Part shown: piece after piece, positions 33,731 through 43,835 of the stretch | Layout: every line of letters begins with the position of its first letter | Position numbering within the stretch: position 1 is the first letter of the stretch | DNA from: Planctomycetaceae bacterium | GTDB taxonomy: Bacteria > Planctomycetota > Planctomycetia > Pirellulales > Pirellulaceae | NCBI GenBank assembly: GCA_002717145.1 | Contig: PBCP01000006.1 | Span: 1 to 54,283 of the forward strand | DNA length: 54,283 nt | Reading direction: 5' to 3' | Translations under genes and position numbers: made by a program | Notes under the pieces: generated by a model | Told to the model about the DNA's origin: nothing | The model's database searches: none | Seen by the model: only the letters and a program-made list of their open reading frames with translations

Positions 33731-35064
33731 ATGAGTTCACGCATCGGTTCATGATCGGCCAGATATTGTGGTCGGCCTGTTAAATCAGGTACGGTTGTGG
33801 TATTCGGGTTGATACCCATTTGATGATACAGGGTTGCGATCACTTCACCAAAGTGTGTGCGTCGTTCCACCGGATAAGCCGCATGTTTGTCAGTTGCGCC
33901 AATTACCTGGCCTGTACGCATTCCGCCACCGGCGATTAATCCGCCACCAACGGCGGGCCAGTGATCCCGCCCGGCATCCTTGTTGATGCGTGGGGTGCGG
34001 CCAAATTCGCCCCAAGCAACCACGGAGACGTCCTCTGCCAGGCCTCGGTCATGCAAGTCTTTGATAAGCGCTGCTAACGCCTGATCGAAATATGGCAAGT
34101 GCGTGTTTTTCGCTTCCGAGAAATTCCGGCTGTGGAAATCCCAGCGGCCAAAATTCAAAGTGACAACACGGGCGCCCGCTTCAACAAGGCGACGAGCCAT
34201 CAGGAAATGTTTGTTGTTCCTGGGGGCACCGTCTCCATATCTCGCTTCGTGGCCGGTACCGTACATTTCGAGTGTGGCAGAATCCTCTTTGCTTAAGTCC
34301 ATTGCCTCCGCTAGCCGGCTTGAGGTTAGAATCCCCAGGGCTTGTGCTGTAATGTCATCAACCTGATCGTAGATACGGTCATTGTCCACCTGGCGACGGA
34401 AATCTTCAAATTGTTTCAGTAGTGACGTGCGGCCGTCTAGCCGCGTTTGGTTTCCTCCATTGAGTACCATATCTTTTTGGGCTGGGCCCGACGGGCGGAA
34501 AGCAGCATTGGCAATGCCGAGGAAACCGGGTAGGCCGGGTGAACCATAGGGCGGATGACCCGCGTCGGGGGCAAGTCCTATAAAGGGGGGGACGTCCGGA
34601 GAGGTTGGTCCAAGGAGTTTAGAGACACAAGCACCGACAGATGGCCAGCCGCCAGTTGGTTCTCCAGGCTTTTGCCGGCCGGTATAACAGATGTAGGAAT
34701 CGTGAGCACCGTTTGGTGACCCATAAACCGCTCGCAACGGGACGCATTTATCCATGATTTTGGAGAGGTGAGGCATGTGTTCGGAAATTCGTATGCCGGG
34801 CACATTCGTGTCGATAGGGTCAAATTCGCCCCGAATCTCAGCTGGCGCGTCGGGCTTTAGGTCATACATGTCCTGATGAGGAGGAGCCCCGACCAAATAG
34901 ATCATGATGATCGCTTTATTTGAATTCGTGATGCCAGCCTGAGCTTCTGCTTGCAGTAGCTGCGGCAGAGAGAGTCCTCCCATGCCAAGTGCACCTACCC
35001 GCAGGAATTCGCGCCTTGAGACACCACTACACAGTTGAGCACGGTTGGTTCCGATATTTAACAT
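33727..35064 (-). CDS. Orphan DUF1501 family protein, Tat-exported
   Basis: 445 aa. AAAGG lies upstream of the ATG at a somewhat long spacing. Tat motif SRREFLR at residues 16-22. The family blocks are IIMIYLVGAPPHQDMYDLKPDAP, LNFGRWDFHSRNFSEAKN, VVAWGEFGRTPRINKDAGRDHWPAVGG and GATDKHAAYPVERRTHFGEVIATLY. No DUF1549/DUF1553 gene is adjacent on this strand, in contrast to the copies at 4845, 24573 and 36495, so it must rely on a partner encoded elsewhere or work alone. It shares the GRDHWPA and GATDK blocks with the 4845 branch. Substrate unknown. Confidence 0.9.
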   Translation of the reverse strand: MLNIGTNRAQLCSGVSRREFLRVGALGMGGLSLPQLLQAEAQAGITNSNKAIIMIYLVGAPPHQDMYDLKPDAPAEIRGEFDPIDTNVPGIRISEHMPHLSKIMDKCVPLRAVYGSPNGAHDSYICYTGRQKPGEPTGGWPSVGACVSKLLGPTSPDVPPFIGLAPDAGHPPYGSPGLPGFLGIANAAFRPSGPAQKDMVLNGGNQTRLDGRTSLLKQFEDFRRQVDNDRIYDQVDDITAQALGILTSSRLAEAMDLSKEDSATLEMYGTGHEARYGDGAPRNNKHFLMARRLVEAGARVVTLNFGRWDFHSRNFSEAKNTHLPYFDQALAALIKDLHDRGLAEDVSVVAWGEFGRTPRINKDAGRDHWPAVGGGLIAGGGMRTGQVIGATDKHAAYPVERRTHFGEVIATLYHQMGINPNTTTVPDLTGRPQYLADHEPMRELI

Positions 35065-35252
35065 TTCATCAAGACCTTTAGGGTGTTGCAGTTGTTTTCC
35101 TTATTATATCGTCAAATAAGAGCTAGAAGAAATAGTAGAAGTGTTTTGACGTTAGTCGACCAAGGAATTACTAGTGACAAATGCTCCATTTTGTTTGGTA
35201 ATATGGACTATTGGGTAGTTTATTGAATTCTTAGTGGGGCGTGAAAACCAAC

Positions 35253-36338
35253 ATGAAAAAGAAAGTAAAGCAAGTATTGGGGCGACGTGAGTTTTTGGCG
35301 AAGACCGCTGCAGCCAGTGTGATGAGTATTGGGGTGCCCGCAGTGGTAACGGCCTCGCGCACCGATTCTCAGATAATTGTTGGGGAAGGGGACTATCAAT
35401 ACGAAGTGACACATCATTGGGCTCAATTGCCTAATGAATATACATGGCAGACGACGCACAATGTGGCTGTGGACAAATCAGGTAATGTTTACGTCATTCA
35501 TGAAGGTCGTGAGAACCTGAAAGACCATCCTTCGATATTTGTTTTTGATAAGAAAGGGCGATTTGTCAGAGCGTTTGGTAATCAATTTCAGGGCGGGGGC
35601 CATGGGATTGAGGTGCGTCAGGAAGGTAAAGAGGAGTTTCTTTATGTTTGCGCATACCAGAATGTGAAGGCCTTCGCCAAGATGACGCTCAAGGGTGAGA
35701 CCGTGTGGCATAAATTTGCACCGATCGAATCGGGTAAGTATGCCGAAGAGGAAGCAACCAATCCTCAGCGTAAGTGGGGGCCGAACCGTTTTCTGCCCAC
35801 GAATTTTGCCTTTCTGGATAACGGTGATTTCCTGTTAGTCGATGGTTACGGAGCTTACTACGTTCATCACTACGACAAGGATGGAAACTGGAAGAGTTGT
35901 TGGGGAGGACCAGGTGACGGGGAAGGCAAGTTTAAGACGCCTCACGGGATCTGGATCGACAAGCGTGGAGCGGAAGATGTCGTTGTCATTTGTGATCGTG
36001 CTCATCATACACTTCAGTATTTAACCGTCGACGGGGAGCATATTAGCACACAACAGGGATTTGGTCTCCCGGCCAACGTAGATAGCTATGACGACTTACT
36101 TCTGGTGCCTGAATTGCACGCTCGTGTCACTCTTCTAGGGCCGGGCAACAAAGTGGTAGCTCAGCTTGGCGATGATGTTCAACGGATTACGAGCGAAGGT
36201 GGAATCCGAAATGACGAATCCAAGTGGCAGGACGGCAAATTTGTGCATCCACATGATGCCTGCTTCGACCGAAAGGGAAATATCATGGTGGCCGAATGGG
36301 TAGCGTCAGGCCGAGTCTCAAAATTGACTAGAGTTTGA
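35253..36338 (+). CDS. Tat-exported NHL-type beta-propeller protein
   Basis: 361 aa from the ATG at 35253; a GTG at 35241 is also possible and the ribosome-binding site is weak for both. The Tat signal GRREFLAK at residues 10-17 precedes an alanine/valine hydrophobic stretch. The body has repeated propeller strands of the NHL type: HNVAVDKSGNVYVIHEG, GHGIEVRQEGKEEFLYVC, FLDNGDFLLVDGYG, PHGIWIDKRGAEDVVVICDR and HPHDACFDRKGNIMVAEW. About six blades are expected. It resembles secreted 6-bladed propeller proteins (peptidylamidoglycolate-lyase-like) but the enzymatic residues cannot be checked here. A terminator follows 27 nt after the stop. Confidence 0.82.
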   Translation: MKKKVKQVLGRREFLAKTAAASVMSIGVPAVVTASRTDSQIIVGEGDYQYEVTHHWAQLPNEYTWQTTHNVAVDKSGNVYVIHEGRENLKDHPSIFVFDKKGRFVRAFGNQFQGGGHGIEVRQEGKEEFLYVCAYQNVKAFAKMTLKGETVWHKFAPIESGKYAEEEATNPQRKWGPNRFLPTNFAFLDNGDFLLVDGYGAYYVHHYDKDGNWKSCWGGPGDGEGKFKTPHGIWIDKRGAEDVVVICDRAHHTLQYLTVDGEHISTQQGFGLPANVDSYDDLLLVPELHARVTLLGPGNKVVAQLGDDVQRITSEGGIRNDESKWQDGKFVHPHDACFDRKGNIMVAEWVASGRVSKLTRV

Positions 36339-36364
36339 TATTTCAGCTTAGCTCGCAAAAGAAA

Positions 36365-36396
36365 AACCCCCGGCATCGCACTCGATGGCGGGGGTT
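36365..36396. terminator. Strong bidirectional intrinsic terminator
   Basis: AACCCCCGGCATCG and CGATGGCGGGGGTT pair over 14 positions with one mismatch around a 4-nt loop. TTTCTTTT follows on the plus strand and the mirror AAAAGAAA precedes, so it can end both the NHL gene and the minus-strand DUF1501 operon that converge here. Confidence 0.93.
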
Positions 36397-36494
36397 TCTT
36401 TTCATGTCTAGTGTCTCGTCTTTACCAATCAAATAATGGTGCGAACTACACAGGATTTATAAATGCCCTGTCAATCCGAACTCAAACTACTTCG

Positions 36495-37952
36495 TTAGGC
36501 AATGACTTGTTGGATTGGTTGTGCGCCTTCGACGCCAACCAGACGCTGGTCCAGACCGTCATAAAAATATGACAACTTATTGGGGTCAAATCCAAGTTGT
36601 TGAAGGATCGTAGCATGTAGGTGTTTGACGTGAAAACGGTCATCAACGGCGCGACTACCGAGTTCATCAGTTGTCCCAACACTTACGCCTCCTTTAATGC
36701 CTCCCCCGGCCATCCACATTGTAAATCCATAGCTATTATGATCACGGCCGGTCCCCTTGGCGTATTCCGCCGTTGGTTGACGCCCGAATTCTCCACCCCA
36801 GACAATCAGGGTATCTTTGAGCATGTCACGACGTTTTAGGTCCTTGATCAGACCAGCGATCGGCTTGTCGGTTTCCCCAGCGTGCAGATCGTGATTGTAT
36901 TTCAAGTCGCCGTGAGCGTCCCAGTTAGCATCATTATGGTTTCCGCCGGAGTAAATCTGTACAAAACGCACTCCGCGTTCGACCAGTCGGCGTGCCATGA
37001 GACATTGTCGACCAAATTTTGCTGAACGTTCATTGTCCAGGCCATATAGGTTGTGCGTTTCCTGCGTCTCATCTTCAATGTCCGTGGCTTCCGGAGCTGC
37101 CGTCTGCATTCGGAATGCAAGCTCGTAATTGGCTATGCGAGCAGCCAGTTGAGAATTGTCCGCGCGGGTCTTTTGGTGTTCCTGATTGTATTGTTTGAGT
37201 GTAGCCAGCAACTTCTCCTGTGTTTCGCGCGTCATTCCCGCAGGTGGATTGAGATTGAGAATCGGGCTGCCTTCACTTCGCATGATGGTTGCCTGATAGC
37301 TGGCTGGCATATAACCACAGGACCAGTTTTTGGCACCGGAGATTGGACCTCCCCGAGGGTCAAGCATCACAACAAAGCCGGGAAGGTTTTGGTTTTCACT
37401 TCCCAGTCCATAGGTTACCCATGATCCAAGGCAGGGAGCCCCGCTGAGTATGCGCCCGCTGTTCATCATTAGCATCGCCGATCCATGAATAGGCGAGTCA
37501 GCTGTCATCGAGTGAAGAAAGGCAATGTCATCGACACATTCGCCGACATGCGGAAATAGATCAGAGACCCATTTTCCGCACTCGCCGTATTGTTTGAAAT
37601 CCCAGCGAGGTTCAACAATCCGTCCCTGGTTGCGGTGGCCGCCACGCCCAAAGGTCTTCACTTCGATCGTTTTGTTGTCCATCCCTTTCATGTCGGGCTT
37701 GTAGTCAAACGTATCGATATGGCTAGGCCCGCCATACATGTATAGGAAAATGACAGACTTTGCTTTGGGAGCAAAGTGCGGCTCTTTAGGTGCTAATGGG
37801 TTTTCCCATTTCGTGGCACCGTCTGCCGCAACGGTTTGGTTTTCGAAGAAGCCGTCGTCGCTAAGTAGTCCGGCAAGAGCGGTGCCGGCAAAACCAGCAC
37901 CGGATTGCCAAATGAATTCTCGTCGAGTTCGTCCGCAAAAATTCCTAGTCAT
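36495..37952 (-). CDS. DUF1501 family protein, Tat-exported
   Basis: 485 aa from the ATG at 37952, which brings the Tat motif TRREFIW to residues 9-15; an ATG 33 nt earlier would put it unusually far in. Family blocks: VIFLYMYGGPSHIDTFDYKPDM, NWDAHGDLKYNHDLHAGETDKP, DTLIVWGGEFGRQPTAE and GRDHNSYGFTMWMAGG. This is the same branch as the copy at 24573. It starts 48 nt after the stop of the DUF1549/DUF1553 gene, so the two form an operon ending at the bidirectional terminator at 36365. Substrate unknown. Confidence 0.9.
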   Translation of the reverse strand: MTRNFCGRTRREFIWQSGAGFAGTALAGLLSDDGFFENQTVAADGATKWENPLAPKEPHFAPKAKSVIFLYMYGGPSHIDTFDYKPDMKGMDNKTIEVKTFGRGGHRNQGRIVEPRWDFKQYGECGKWVSDLFPHVGECVDDIAFLHSMTADSPIHGSAMLMMNSGRILSGAPCLGSWVTYGLGSENQNLPGFVVMLDPRGGPISGAKNWSCGYMPASYQATIMRSEGSPILNLNPPAGMTRETQEKLLATLKQYNQEHQKTRADNSQLAARIANYELAFRMQTAAPEATDIEDETQETHNLYGLDNERSAKFGRQCLMARRLVERGVRFVQIYSGGNHNDANWDAHGDLKYNHDLHAGETDKPIAGLIKDLKRRDMLKDTLIVWGGEFGRQPTAEYAKGTGRDHNSYGFTMWMAGGGIKGGVSVGTTDELGSRAVDDRFHVKHLHATILQQLGFDPNKLSYFYDGLDQRLVGVEGAQPIQQVIA

Positions 37953-38000
37953 GTTCTTAATTCCGTAAGATGAATCTTCAGGCAAGTGAAATAATAAGGG

Positions 38001-40511
38001 TTAGTCAATGTAAAGGAATTCATTGAGGTTGAAAGTTACCAGGCAGAAGTATTTGAGAGCATCGTCTTCGGAAATACCGAGTCCTTTAAGTTCTGCTATC
38101 AGATTCTGGCCTCGTTGAATATCCTGTTGCGAAGGTGTGCGTTGCGTTGTTTGTGACAGAGCCAGCTTGATTTGGGCCGCCAAGTCATCAGGCGATTCCT
38201 GCTTCAGGTATTGGGCGAATTTGGCTGCCTGTCGATTCGAAAATTCACTGTTCATCAGCTGAAGTGATTGAGTTGGTTGGGTCGTCGTGAACCGGACGGG
38301 GCAACTTGAGTCGACATCTGCAAAGTCAAAATCTGCCATCAGTGGTTCTACGAGTGAACGCTTGACGAAGATGTAGACGGATCGCCTGGCTCGGTCTTCT
38401 TCGGAGGAATTTCCCCATCCTGCTCCAGGTCTGGATTGACCATGAAGTACTTCAGGCGGGATGATTGGGTAGAAGCTAGGGCCACCCATTCGCAGGTTGA
38501 GCGAACCATTGGCAGCAAGAATCGAATCACGCACTTCTTCGCTTGAAAGCCTGCGTGGGTTGAAACGCCAGACAAGGCGGTTGGCCGGATCGTGTTCAAG
38601 GCCGGAGTTCGTGGTGTTGGAACTCAGCCGATAGGTAGACGACAGCATGATCATTTTGTGCATGCGTTTGATCTTCCAGTCCCCCGCTACAAATTCACTT
38701 GCCAGATAGTCCAGTAGTTCCGGATTGGTGGGGGCCAGACCGCCGGCTCCGAAGTTGTTGGATGTCTCGACGATTCCGACGCCAAAGTGATGCTGCCAAA
38801 GGCGGTTAGCCATAACCCTTGCGGTGAGTGGGTTTTCGGGGCTGGCAATCCAGTTCGCCAAGGTGGTTCGCCGTCCACTACTCTTGCCGTGCGGTGAAGG
38901 GGTGATGACGGCCTCGGGGGGCGAAAGCACGGTTGGGAATCCAGGTTCCACTTTGTCGCTCTCGGCGTTGGCATTTCCGCGGATGAGAACAAAAGTTTCT
39001 CGAGCCTGAGGCCCGACTTCTTTAATTACCAACGTCTTGGCAATTTCGTCTGGACGGGTGTCGAGGATGACTTGGCGTCGTTTGACGGCAGCCTCATATT
39101 CCTGAACCAGCTTTTCACTCAACCCTTTTCCCGCGTATTTGCGTGCAATATCAACTCTGACTTCGACTGCTCGGAAATCTTCCTTTTCAGGTGGGGTCAT
39201 GAGGCCCTGTAGTCGGTTGTTCACGTGGTTTATTTTTCCGTCTACGTCTCGCAGCTCGCGATCAAGTTGCTGCCGCATGTCAGCCTGCATTTTAGCGTCG
39301 GCATTTACTGCAATTGGACCGATGGAAGCAGACTCCACAGTGTCGTGCCCTCGAACGCCATAACGCCGGAACCCCGAGAAGAATGCTAGAAAACGGTAGT
39401 AGTCTTTCTGTGGAATCGGATCAAGTTTGTGGTCGTGGCAGCGAGCACAATTCATGGTAAGTCCGAGGAAAACCTGAGATGTCGTTGCGATGATGTCGTC
39501 GAGATCATCATAGAGTGCCTGTTTTTGACTTACTGGTTCGTCGTCCCAGATCCCTAGTCGGTAGTAACCGGTGGCCGTAATGGAATCTTCGGTGAGTTGT
39601 TCGAATTCATCACCAGCGAGCTGTTCTTTAATGAAGAGGTCGTAGGGCTTGTCTTCGTTGAAACTTTTAATGACGTAGTCGCGAAACCGCCAGGCAAAGG
39701 GCTTAGTGCCATCACGTTCGTAACTATTGGATTCAGCGTATCGCACCAGGTCCAGCCAATGGCGTCCCCATTTTTCACCGTATTGAGGAGATTTGAGAAG
39801 CTCGTCCAGCAGCTTCTCGTAGGCCCCAGGATCCTTGCTTGCAACAAATTGATTGACCGCGTCTAAGGTAGGGGGCAACCCTGTCAGGTCGTAGTAAGCA
39901 CGACGAATTAGGTGCGCGCGATCAGCAGGGCTTGCCGGTGTAATCCCTTCGTTCTCCAAGCGGGAAAGAACGAAGTTGTCGATCGGATTGGTAACCCATT
40001 TTTTGTTTTTTACCTTTGGGATGTCAGGAGTCGTCACCTTTTGATGTTGCCAAAACGCCTTCGTTTCATCGTTGACTTCTGTTTTGTAGGGGCTGGCATG
40101 CTGTTCGGGGCGGGCGGATTCCTGGTCAGTCGGGATCAGCAAACCTTCGTCGATCCATTTGGCTATGATGTCTATTTGATCTTGTGGGAGCTTGCCTTTG
40201 GGTGGCATCTCATAGCCGTCATAGTTGAGAGCTTGAACGATGAGGCTTTCCTCTGAATTTCCTGCGATTGCGGCAGGGCCCGAGTCTCCACCGGCCAGGA
40301 TGTCTTTGCGATTGCCCATGAACAGATTTGCTTTAACGCTGGAGCCGGGGCCGTGACAGGCGAAGCAGTTGTTCAAAAGAATGGGCTGAACCTTTTCGAT
40401 ATAAAACTTAACCTGCTCAGCCGTGAGTTGTTGAGGTGCGTCGTTGTCCTGAGCTATTGAAGGAAGACTGCTAAAAAGAAGTACAGCAATGGTCGTCAGT
40501 CTGAAGATCAC
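38001..40511 (-). CDS. DUF1549/DUF1553 protein with planctomycete cytochrome c domain
   Basis: 836 aa. GTG start with CAGG upstream; signal peptide residues 1-20 (cleavage near SIAQD). The cytochrome-like domain has C49-FA-C52-H53 and a likely methionine ligand in GYEMPPKGKLP. DUF1549 (about 175-390) includes RRAYYDLTGLPPT, SPQYGEKWGRHWLDLVRYAES and the second CARCHDHKLDPIPQKDYY. A charged, coiled-coil-like insert (about 410-500, QLDRELRDVDGKINHVNNRL) separates it from DUF1553 (NRLWQHHFGVGIVETSNNFG, LSSEEVRDSILAANG). Exported haem protein, probably working with the DUF1501 protein downstream. Substrate unknown. Confidence 0.9.
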   Translation of the reverse strand: MIFRLTTIAVLLFSSLPSIAQDNDAPQQLTAEQVKFYIEKVQPILLNNCFACHGPGSSVKANLFMGNRKDILAGGDSGPAAIAGNSEESLIVQALNYDGYEMPPKGKLPQDQIDIIAKWIDEGLLIPTDQESARPEQHASPYKTEVNDETKAFWQHQKVTTPDIPKVKNKKWVTNPIDNFVLSRLENEGITPASPADRAHLIRRAYYDLTGLPPTLDAVNQFVASKDPGAYEKLLDELLKSPQYGEKWGRHWLDLVRYAESNSYERDGTKPFAWRFRDYVIKSFNEDKPYDLFIKEQLAGDEFEQLTEDSITATGYYRLGIWDDEPVSQKQALYDDLDDIIATTSQVFLGLTMNCARCHDHKLDPIPQKDYYRFLAFFSGFRRYGVRGHDTVESASIGPIAVNADAKMQADMRQQLDRELRDVDGKINHVNNRLQGLMTPPEKEDFRAVEVRVDIARKYAGKGLSEKLVQEYEAAVKRRQVILDTRPDEIAKTLVIKEVGPQARETFVLIRGNANAESDKVEPGFPTVLSPPEAVITPSPHGKSSGRRTTLANWIASPENPLTARVMANRLWQHHFGVGIVETSNNFGAGGLAPTNPELLDYLASEFVAGDWKIKRMHKMIMLSSTYRLSSNTTNSGLEHDPANRLVWRFNPRRLSSEEVRDSILAANGSLNLRMGGPSFYPIIPPEVLHGQSRPGAGWGNSSEEDRARRSVYIFVKRSLVEPLMADFDFADVDSSCPVRFTTTQPTQSLQLMNSEFSNRQAAKFAQYLKQESPDDLAAQIKLALSQTTQRTPSQQDIQRGQNLIAELKGLGISEDDALKYFCLVTFNLNEFLYID

Positions 40512-40692
40512 TTATCTACCTGTCTTGAATTCTATTGGATAACTCCGGTGTCCATAAACTGTAGTTCATGATGAAGTTCGGAACCGCTTAGCGGCTTTTT
40601 ATCCCAAATTGGTGTGTAACACCTTTTATTATATGGTTAAGTAGGATTGGCTGCTATATCAGCCGGTAATGTTTGGATGTCGCCACGCAGCA

Positions 40693-41655
40693 TCAGGCCT
40701 GCTTCAGTACCTCTGGATTTACCAGCCGTTTCGGGGGGGTGCCTTCGAGGACAGCCTTGATATCATTGGCCATCCACAGATGGATAGTGTCAACAGCTTT
40801 ATGCGTGAGCGATGCCACATGAGGTGCGGACAAAAAGTTGGGGTGACTAAAGATAGGATGTGAGCTATCAACTGGCTCCGGCACAAATACATCAAGACCG
40901 GCACCTGCCAGACGGCCATCATTTAAGGCGTCCAATATCGAATCCAAACTGTCAATCGCCTCGCCACGACTCAGGTTCACCAGATAACTTCCATGTTGTA
41001 ACTGTTGTAGATTACTTGCATTGATCATACCTTCGGTTTCAGGTGTTAGCGTGGTGTGAAGACTGATGTATTTAGATTGTTGGAGTAGTTCCGATAGGGA
41101 AACTAAGGAAACTCCTAATTCGTGTGCACGGTCAGCGCTGGCATATGGGTCACAGGCCAGCAACTTCATGTCAAACGGCCCAGCAAGCCGAGCAAGCTGT
41201 TGGCCGATATTGCCAAAGCCGATGATTCCAAGAGTTTCTCCTTCGAGGTCGTCATTCATTGAGTCATACCGAGTGTTCCACTGATCAGTTTTCGTTTGAC
41301 GATCCCAGTAAGGTACGCGTTTGGCAAGCGCTAGAATAAAACTCATAGCTGCCTCTGCTACGGCTCGCGCATTTGCCCCGGGTGTGAACACTACCGGGAT
41401 TCCACGAGCGGTGGCTGCCTCGATATCAATGTTGTTGATTCCGACGCCGGTTCGCCCAATGACTTTTAGATTGGGGGACGCTTCGATGACGCGGGCTGTG
41501 ATTTTTGCGACTCCCCGAACGACAAATACTTCTGACTCAGCCGCCAATCTCACGAGTGTCTCTTCGTTGTCATCAGGAGCTACGATTATTTCCCCGTAGG
41601 GTGCCAGGATATCGACGGCTGTTTTATCTATTGGTGCAGTGGCGAGTATTTTCAT
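40693..41655 (-). CDS. D-2-hydroxyacid dehydrogenase (phosphoglycerate dehydrogenase-like)
   Basis: 320 aa from the ATG at 41655 (MKILATAPID); longer in-frame reading is not protein-like and no Shine-Dalgarno is clear. NAD-binding GFGNIG at 146-151. The catalytic set is complete: R230 (NLSRGEAID), E260 (VFVPEPVD) and H279 (SAPHVAS). The substrate domain has KVIGRTGVGINNID, as in SerA-type enzymes. No ACT or regulatory domain follows, so it is a short form. It should oxidise or reduce a D-2-hydroxy acid with NAD(P). Possible substrates are 3-phosphoglycerate, glycerate or glyoxylate. It is divergent from the large hydrolase gene at 41758 (102 nt between). Confidence 0.9.
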   Translation of the reverse strand: MKILATAPIDKTAVDILAPYGEIIVAPDDNEETLVRLAAESEVFVVRGVAKITARVIEASPNLKVIGRTGVGINNIDIEAATARGIPVVFTPGANARAVAEAAMSFILALAKRVPYWDRQTKTDQWNTRYDSMNDDLEGETLGIIGFGNIGQQLARLAGPFDMKLLACDPYASADRAHELGVSLVSLSELLQQSKYISLHTTLTPETEGMINASNLQQLQHGSYLVNLSRGEAIDSLDSILDALNDGRLAGAGLDVFVPEPVDSSHPIFSHPNFLSAPHVASLTHKAVDTIHLWMANDIKAVLEGTPPKRLVNPEVLKQA

Positions 41656-41757
41656 AATGCGGTGTAACGACGTGAATCGCCTTTCGGATGTGTGTTTAAT
41701 CTTTGTCCTTTGTAATGCTAACAGGATTCCCCACTTAGCAGTAAAGGTAATATAGGT

Positions 41758-43758
41758 ATGGTCGATGAAAACGCAGCAGAACAGTTCCTTGCCTTTATTA
41801 GAGAACAAGCGATTTCCCTGGCTTCTAAACATGAAGTGCCATCGACGCGGCAGCAATGGGAGCAACAGTCGAAAGAGATCCGTGTGCGGTTGCTCAAAGC
41901 TTTAGGCGGCTTCCCCGCGACCAAATGTAAGTTGAACCCGCAGACGCTTGGGAAGATGTCATTTGACGGTTACACGGTGGAAAAAGTTGTTATCCAGACG
42001 ATACCCGGAGTCTGGATGACCGCGAATATTTATAGGCCCGACGGGGATGGTCCCTTTCCTGCAGTTCTTTGCGTCCACGGTCACTGGAAGGGAGCGAAGC
42101 AGGATCCAACGGTGCAGGCTCGCTGCATAGGCCTCGTGAAGTTAGGTTTTCTAGCCATGGCGGTCGATGCATTTGGGGCGGGAGAAAGGGGAATTGAAGA
42201 GCCGCTCGGAGAATACCATGGGGACATGACCGCAGCCACGTTGTATGCGACCGGACGAATGCTGCCGGGGATTCAGGTATACGAAAACACGCGTTGTGCC
42301 GATTATTTGCAAAGCCGTGAAGACGTGGAAAGTGATAATCTGGCGATTACAGGTACCAGTGGTGGCGGTAATCAGACAATGTATGCAGGCGCTTTAGAGG
42401 AACGGTTTAAGGCGGTGATACCTGTATGCAGTGTTGGCAATTATCAGGCGTATTTGGGAGTGGCATGTTGTATGTGCGAGTTGGTGCCAGGGGCATTGAC
42501 GTTTGCCGAAGAATGGGGCGTTCTTGGACTCGTTGCTCCCAGGGCACTCATGGTGATCAACGCAACACAAGACGGCATACAGTTTTCTGTAGCAGAAGCG
42601 CAAAAGAGTATCGCCGGAGCCTCGGAGGTATTCAAGCTCTTTGACGTTTCAGGAAATATCCGACACGTCACAGTGGAATCTAAGCATGATTACAACCAGC
42701 CGATGCGCGAGGCAATGTATGGATGGGTGACGCTGCACTTGAAAGGGGAAGGCGACGGTCGGCCGATTGAAGAGCCCGAAATTGAGACCGTCGACCGAGA
42801 GCAGTTGCGTTGCTTTGCTGAAGGCCAGCGTCCGGACAATTTCGTGACAGTACCCTTACTTGCAAAGCGGTTCGCCGAACAGATGATTAAAAAACAGATC
42901 AAGCCATTACACCGAGAGCATTGGGAAGCTCAACGCGTTGCCAAACTCGGAATGATCCGGAAGTATGTTGGGAAACAGTCGGGACGAATCGAGGTTTCCG
43001 ATGAAGTTAAGGTTCACTCATCCGAGCCAGCTGCCAGTTTGAGCTTTGAACTGTCACCGGAGCCCGGGATAAGCTGCGGCCTTAAATGGACGAAGGGTGA
43101 GGGGCGGGACTTAGTTATTTCCACCTCATTAGAGGCAACGGGATTGGATGAAGCCGAGTCAGCATGGTGTGTGGATCACGGAATTGATGTGTTGGAAGTA
43201 ACGCTTCGCGCTACGGGGCCTTATTCCCCTAAAAGTAATAAGATAGGTGACGCCTTAGATCACAACGCCGCCCAATGGGCTGCATGGATAGGCCGCCCGC
43301 TAGCAGGGCAATGGGTCAGGGACTTACAGGCCGCACTGGGGTGGGTCGTTGCAACGTACGAAGAGACCCCGCGTGTTACTTTGCTGTCACGGGGGGCAGC
43401 TGTGGTTCCGGCCGCATTGGCAACTGCGATGCAGACCCGCATTAGTAGATTTATTGCAATCGATCCGCCGTTGACCCTCGTCACTGATCGACGTTATGGA
43501 TCGGGGCAAATAGGGGCGATTCTTCCTGGTATGCTCTCTGACTTAGGGGATATCGGCCAGTTGATGTCACTGGTAGCTCCACGGCCTACATGGGTTATTT
43601 CAGGCAGGAATATGCAGGGAGAAATCCTGGAGAGGAAAGAGTTGGTTAGTTCCCTATCGTTTGCAGCCTCGATATATAAAGTTTCGGATTCCCGCGAGCT
43701 TCACGTTGTCACCGATCAAGGCCGTGAGAATTGGTTGGAATTGATCTTTGGTAAATAA
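41758..43758 (+). CDS. Alpha/beta hydrolase, acetyl-xylan-esterase-like
   Basis: 666 aa, without an obvious signal peptide. The alpha/beta hydrolase core: PAVLCVHGHW (HGHW at 108-111), FLAMAVDAFGAGERG, nucleophile S201 in ITGTSGGGNQ, and PRALMVINATQDG as the acid region with a histidine probably in VESKHDYNQP. This matches large hydrolases related to acetyl xylan esterases (the 'dienelactone hydrolase/AXE1-like' group) frequent in planctomycetes. Residues about 430-666 form a second, less clear hydrolase-like half (LAGQWVRDLQAALGWVV, LVAPRPTWVISGRN), which lacks an obvious nucleophile elbow. It is 77 nt before a DUF1501 gene on the same strand. Cytosolic localisation is likely if no export signal was missed. 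Confidence 0.82.
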   Translation: MVDENAAEQFLAFIREQAISLASKHEVPSTRQQWEQQSKEIRVRLLKALGGFPATKCKLNPQTLGKMSFDGYTVEKVVIQTIPGVWMTANIYRPDGDGPFPAVLCVHGHWKGAKQDPTVQARCIGLVKLGFLAMAVDAFGAGERGIEEPLGEYHGDMTAATLYATGRMLPGIQVYENTRCADYLQSREDVESDNLAITGTSGGGNQTMYAGALEERFKAVIPVCSVGNYQAYLGVACCMCELVPGALTFAEEWGVLGLVAPRALMVINATQDGIQFSVAEAQKSIAGASEVFKLFDVSGNIRHVTVESKHDYNQPMREAMYGWVTLHLKGEGDGRPIEEPEIETVDREQLRCFAEGQRPDNFVTVPLLAKRFAEQMIKKQIKPLHREHWEAQRVAKLGMIRKYVGKQSGRIEVSDEVKVHSSEPAASLSFELSPEPGISCGLKWTKGEGRDLVISTSLEATGLDEAESAWCVDHGIDVLEVTLRATGPYSPKSNKIGDALDHNAAQWAAWIGRPLAGQWVRDLQAALGWVVATYEETPRVTLLSRGAAVVPAALATAMQTRISRFIAIDPPLTLVTDRRYGSGQIGAILPGMLSDLGDIGQLMSLVAPRPTWVISGRNMQGEILERKELVSSLSFAASIYKVSDSRELHVVTDQGRENWLELIFGK

Positions 43759-43835
43759 TTCCATTTACTCGAAGCGTTTCGCTTTCGTATTATAGTACTA
43801 ACATGTCGAAGTCCTTTGTGTGAGTTATTCGTTCA

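Noticed and set aside
40580..40601. GC-rich hairpin followed by T on the plus strand
   Set aside because: The stem is only about 4 bp and no plus-strand gene ends there; the flanking genes are on the minus strand.
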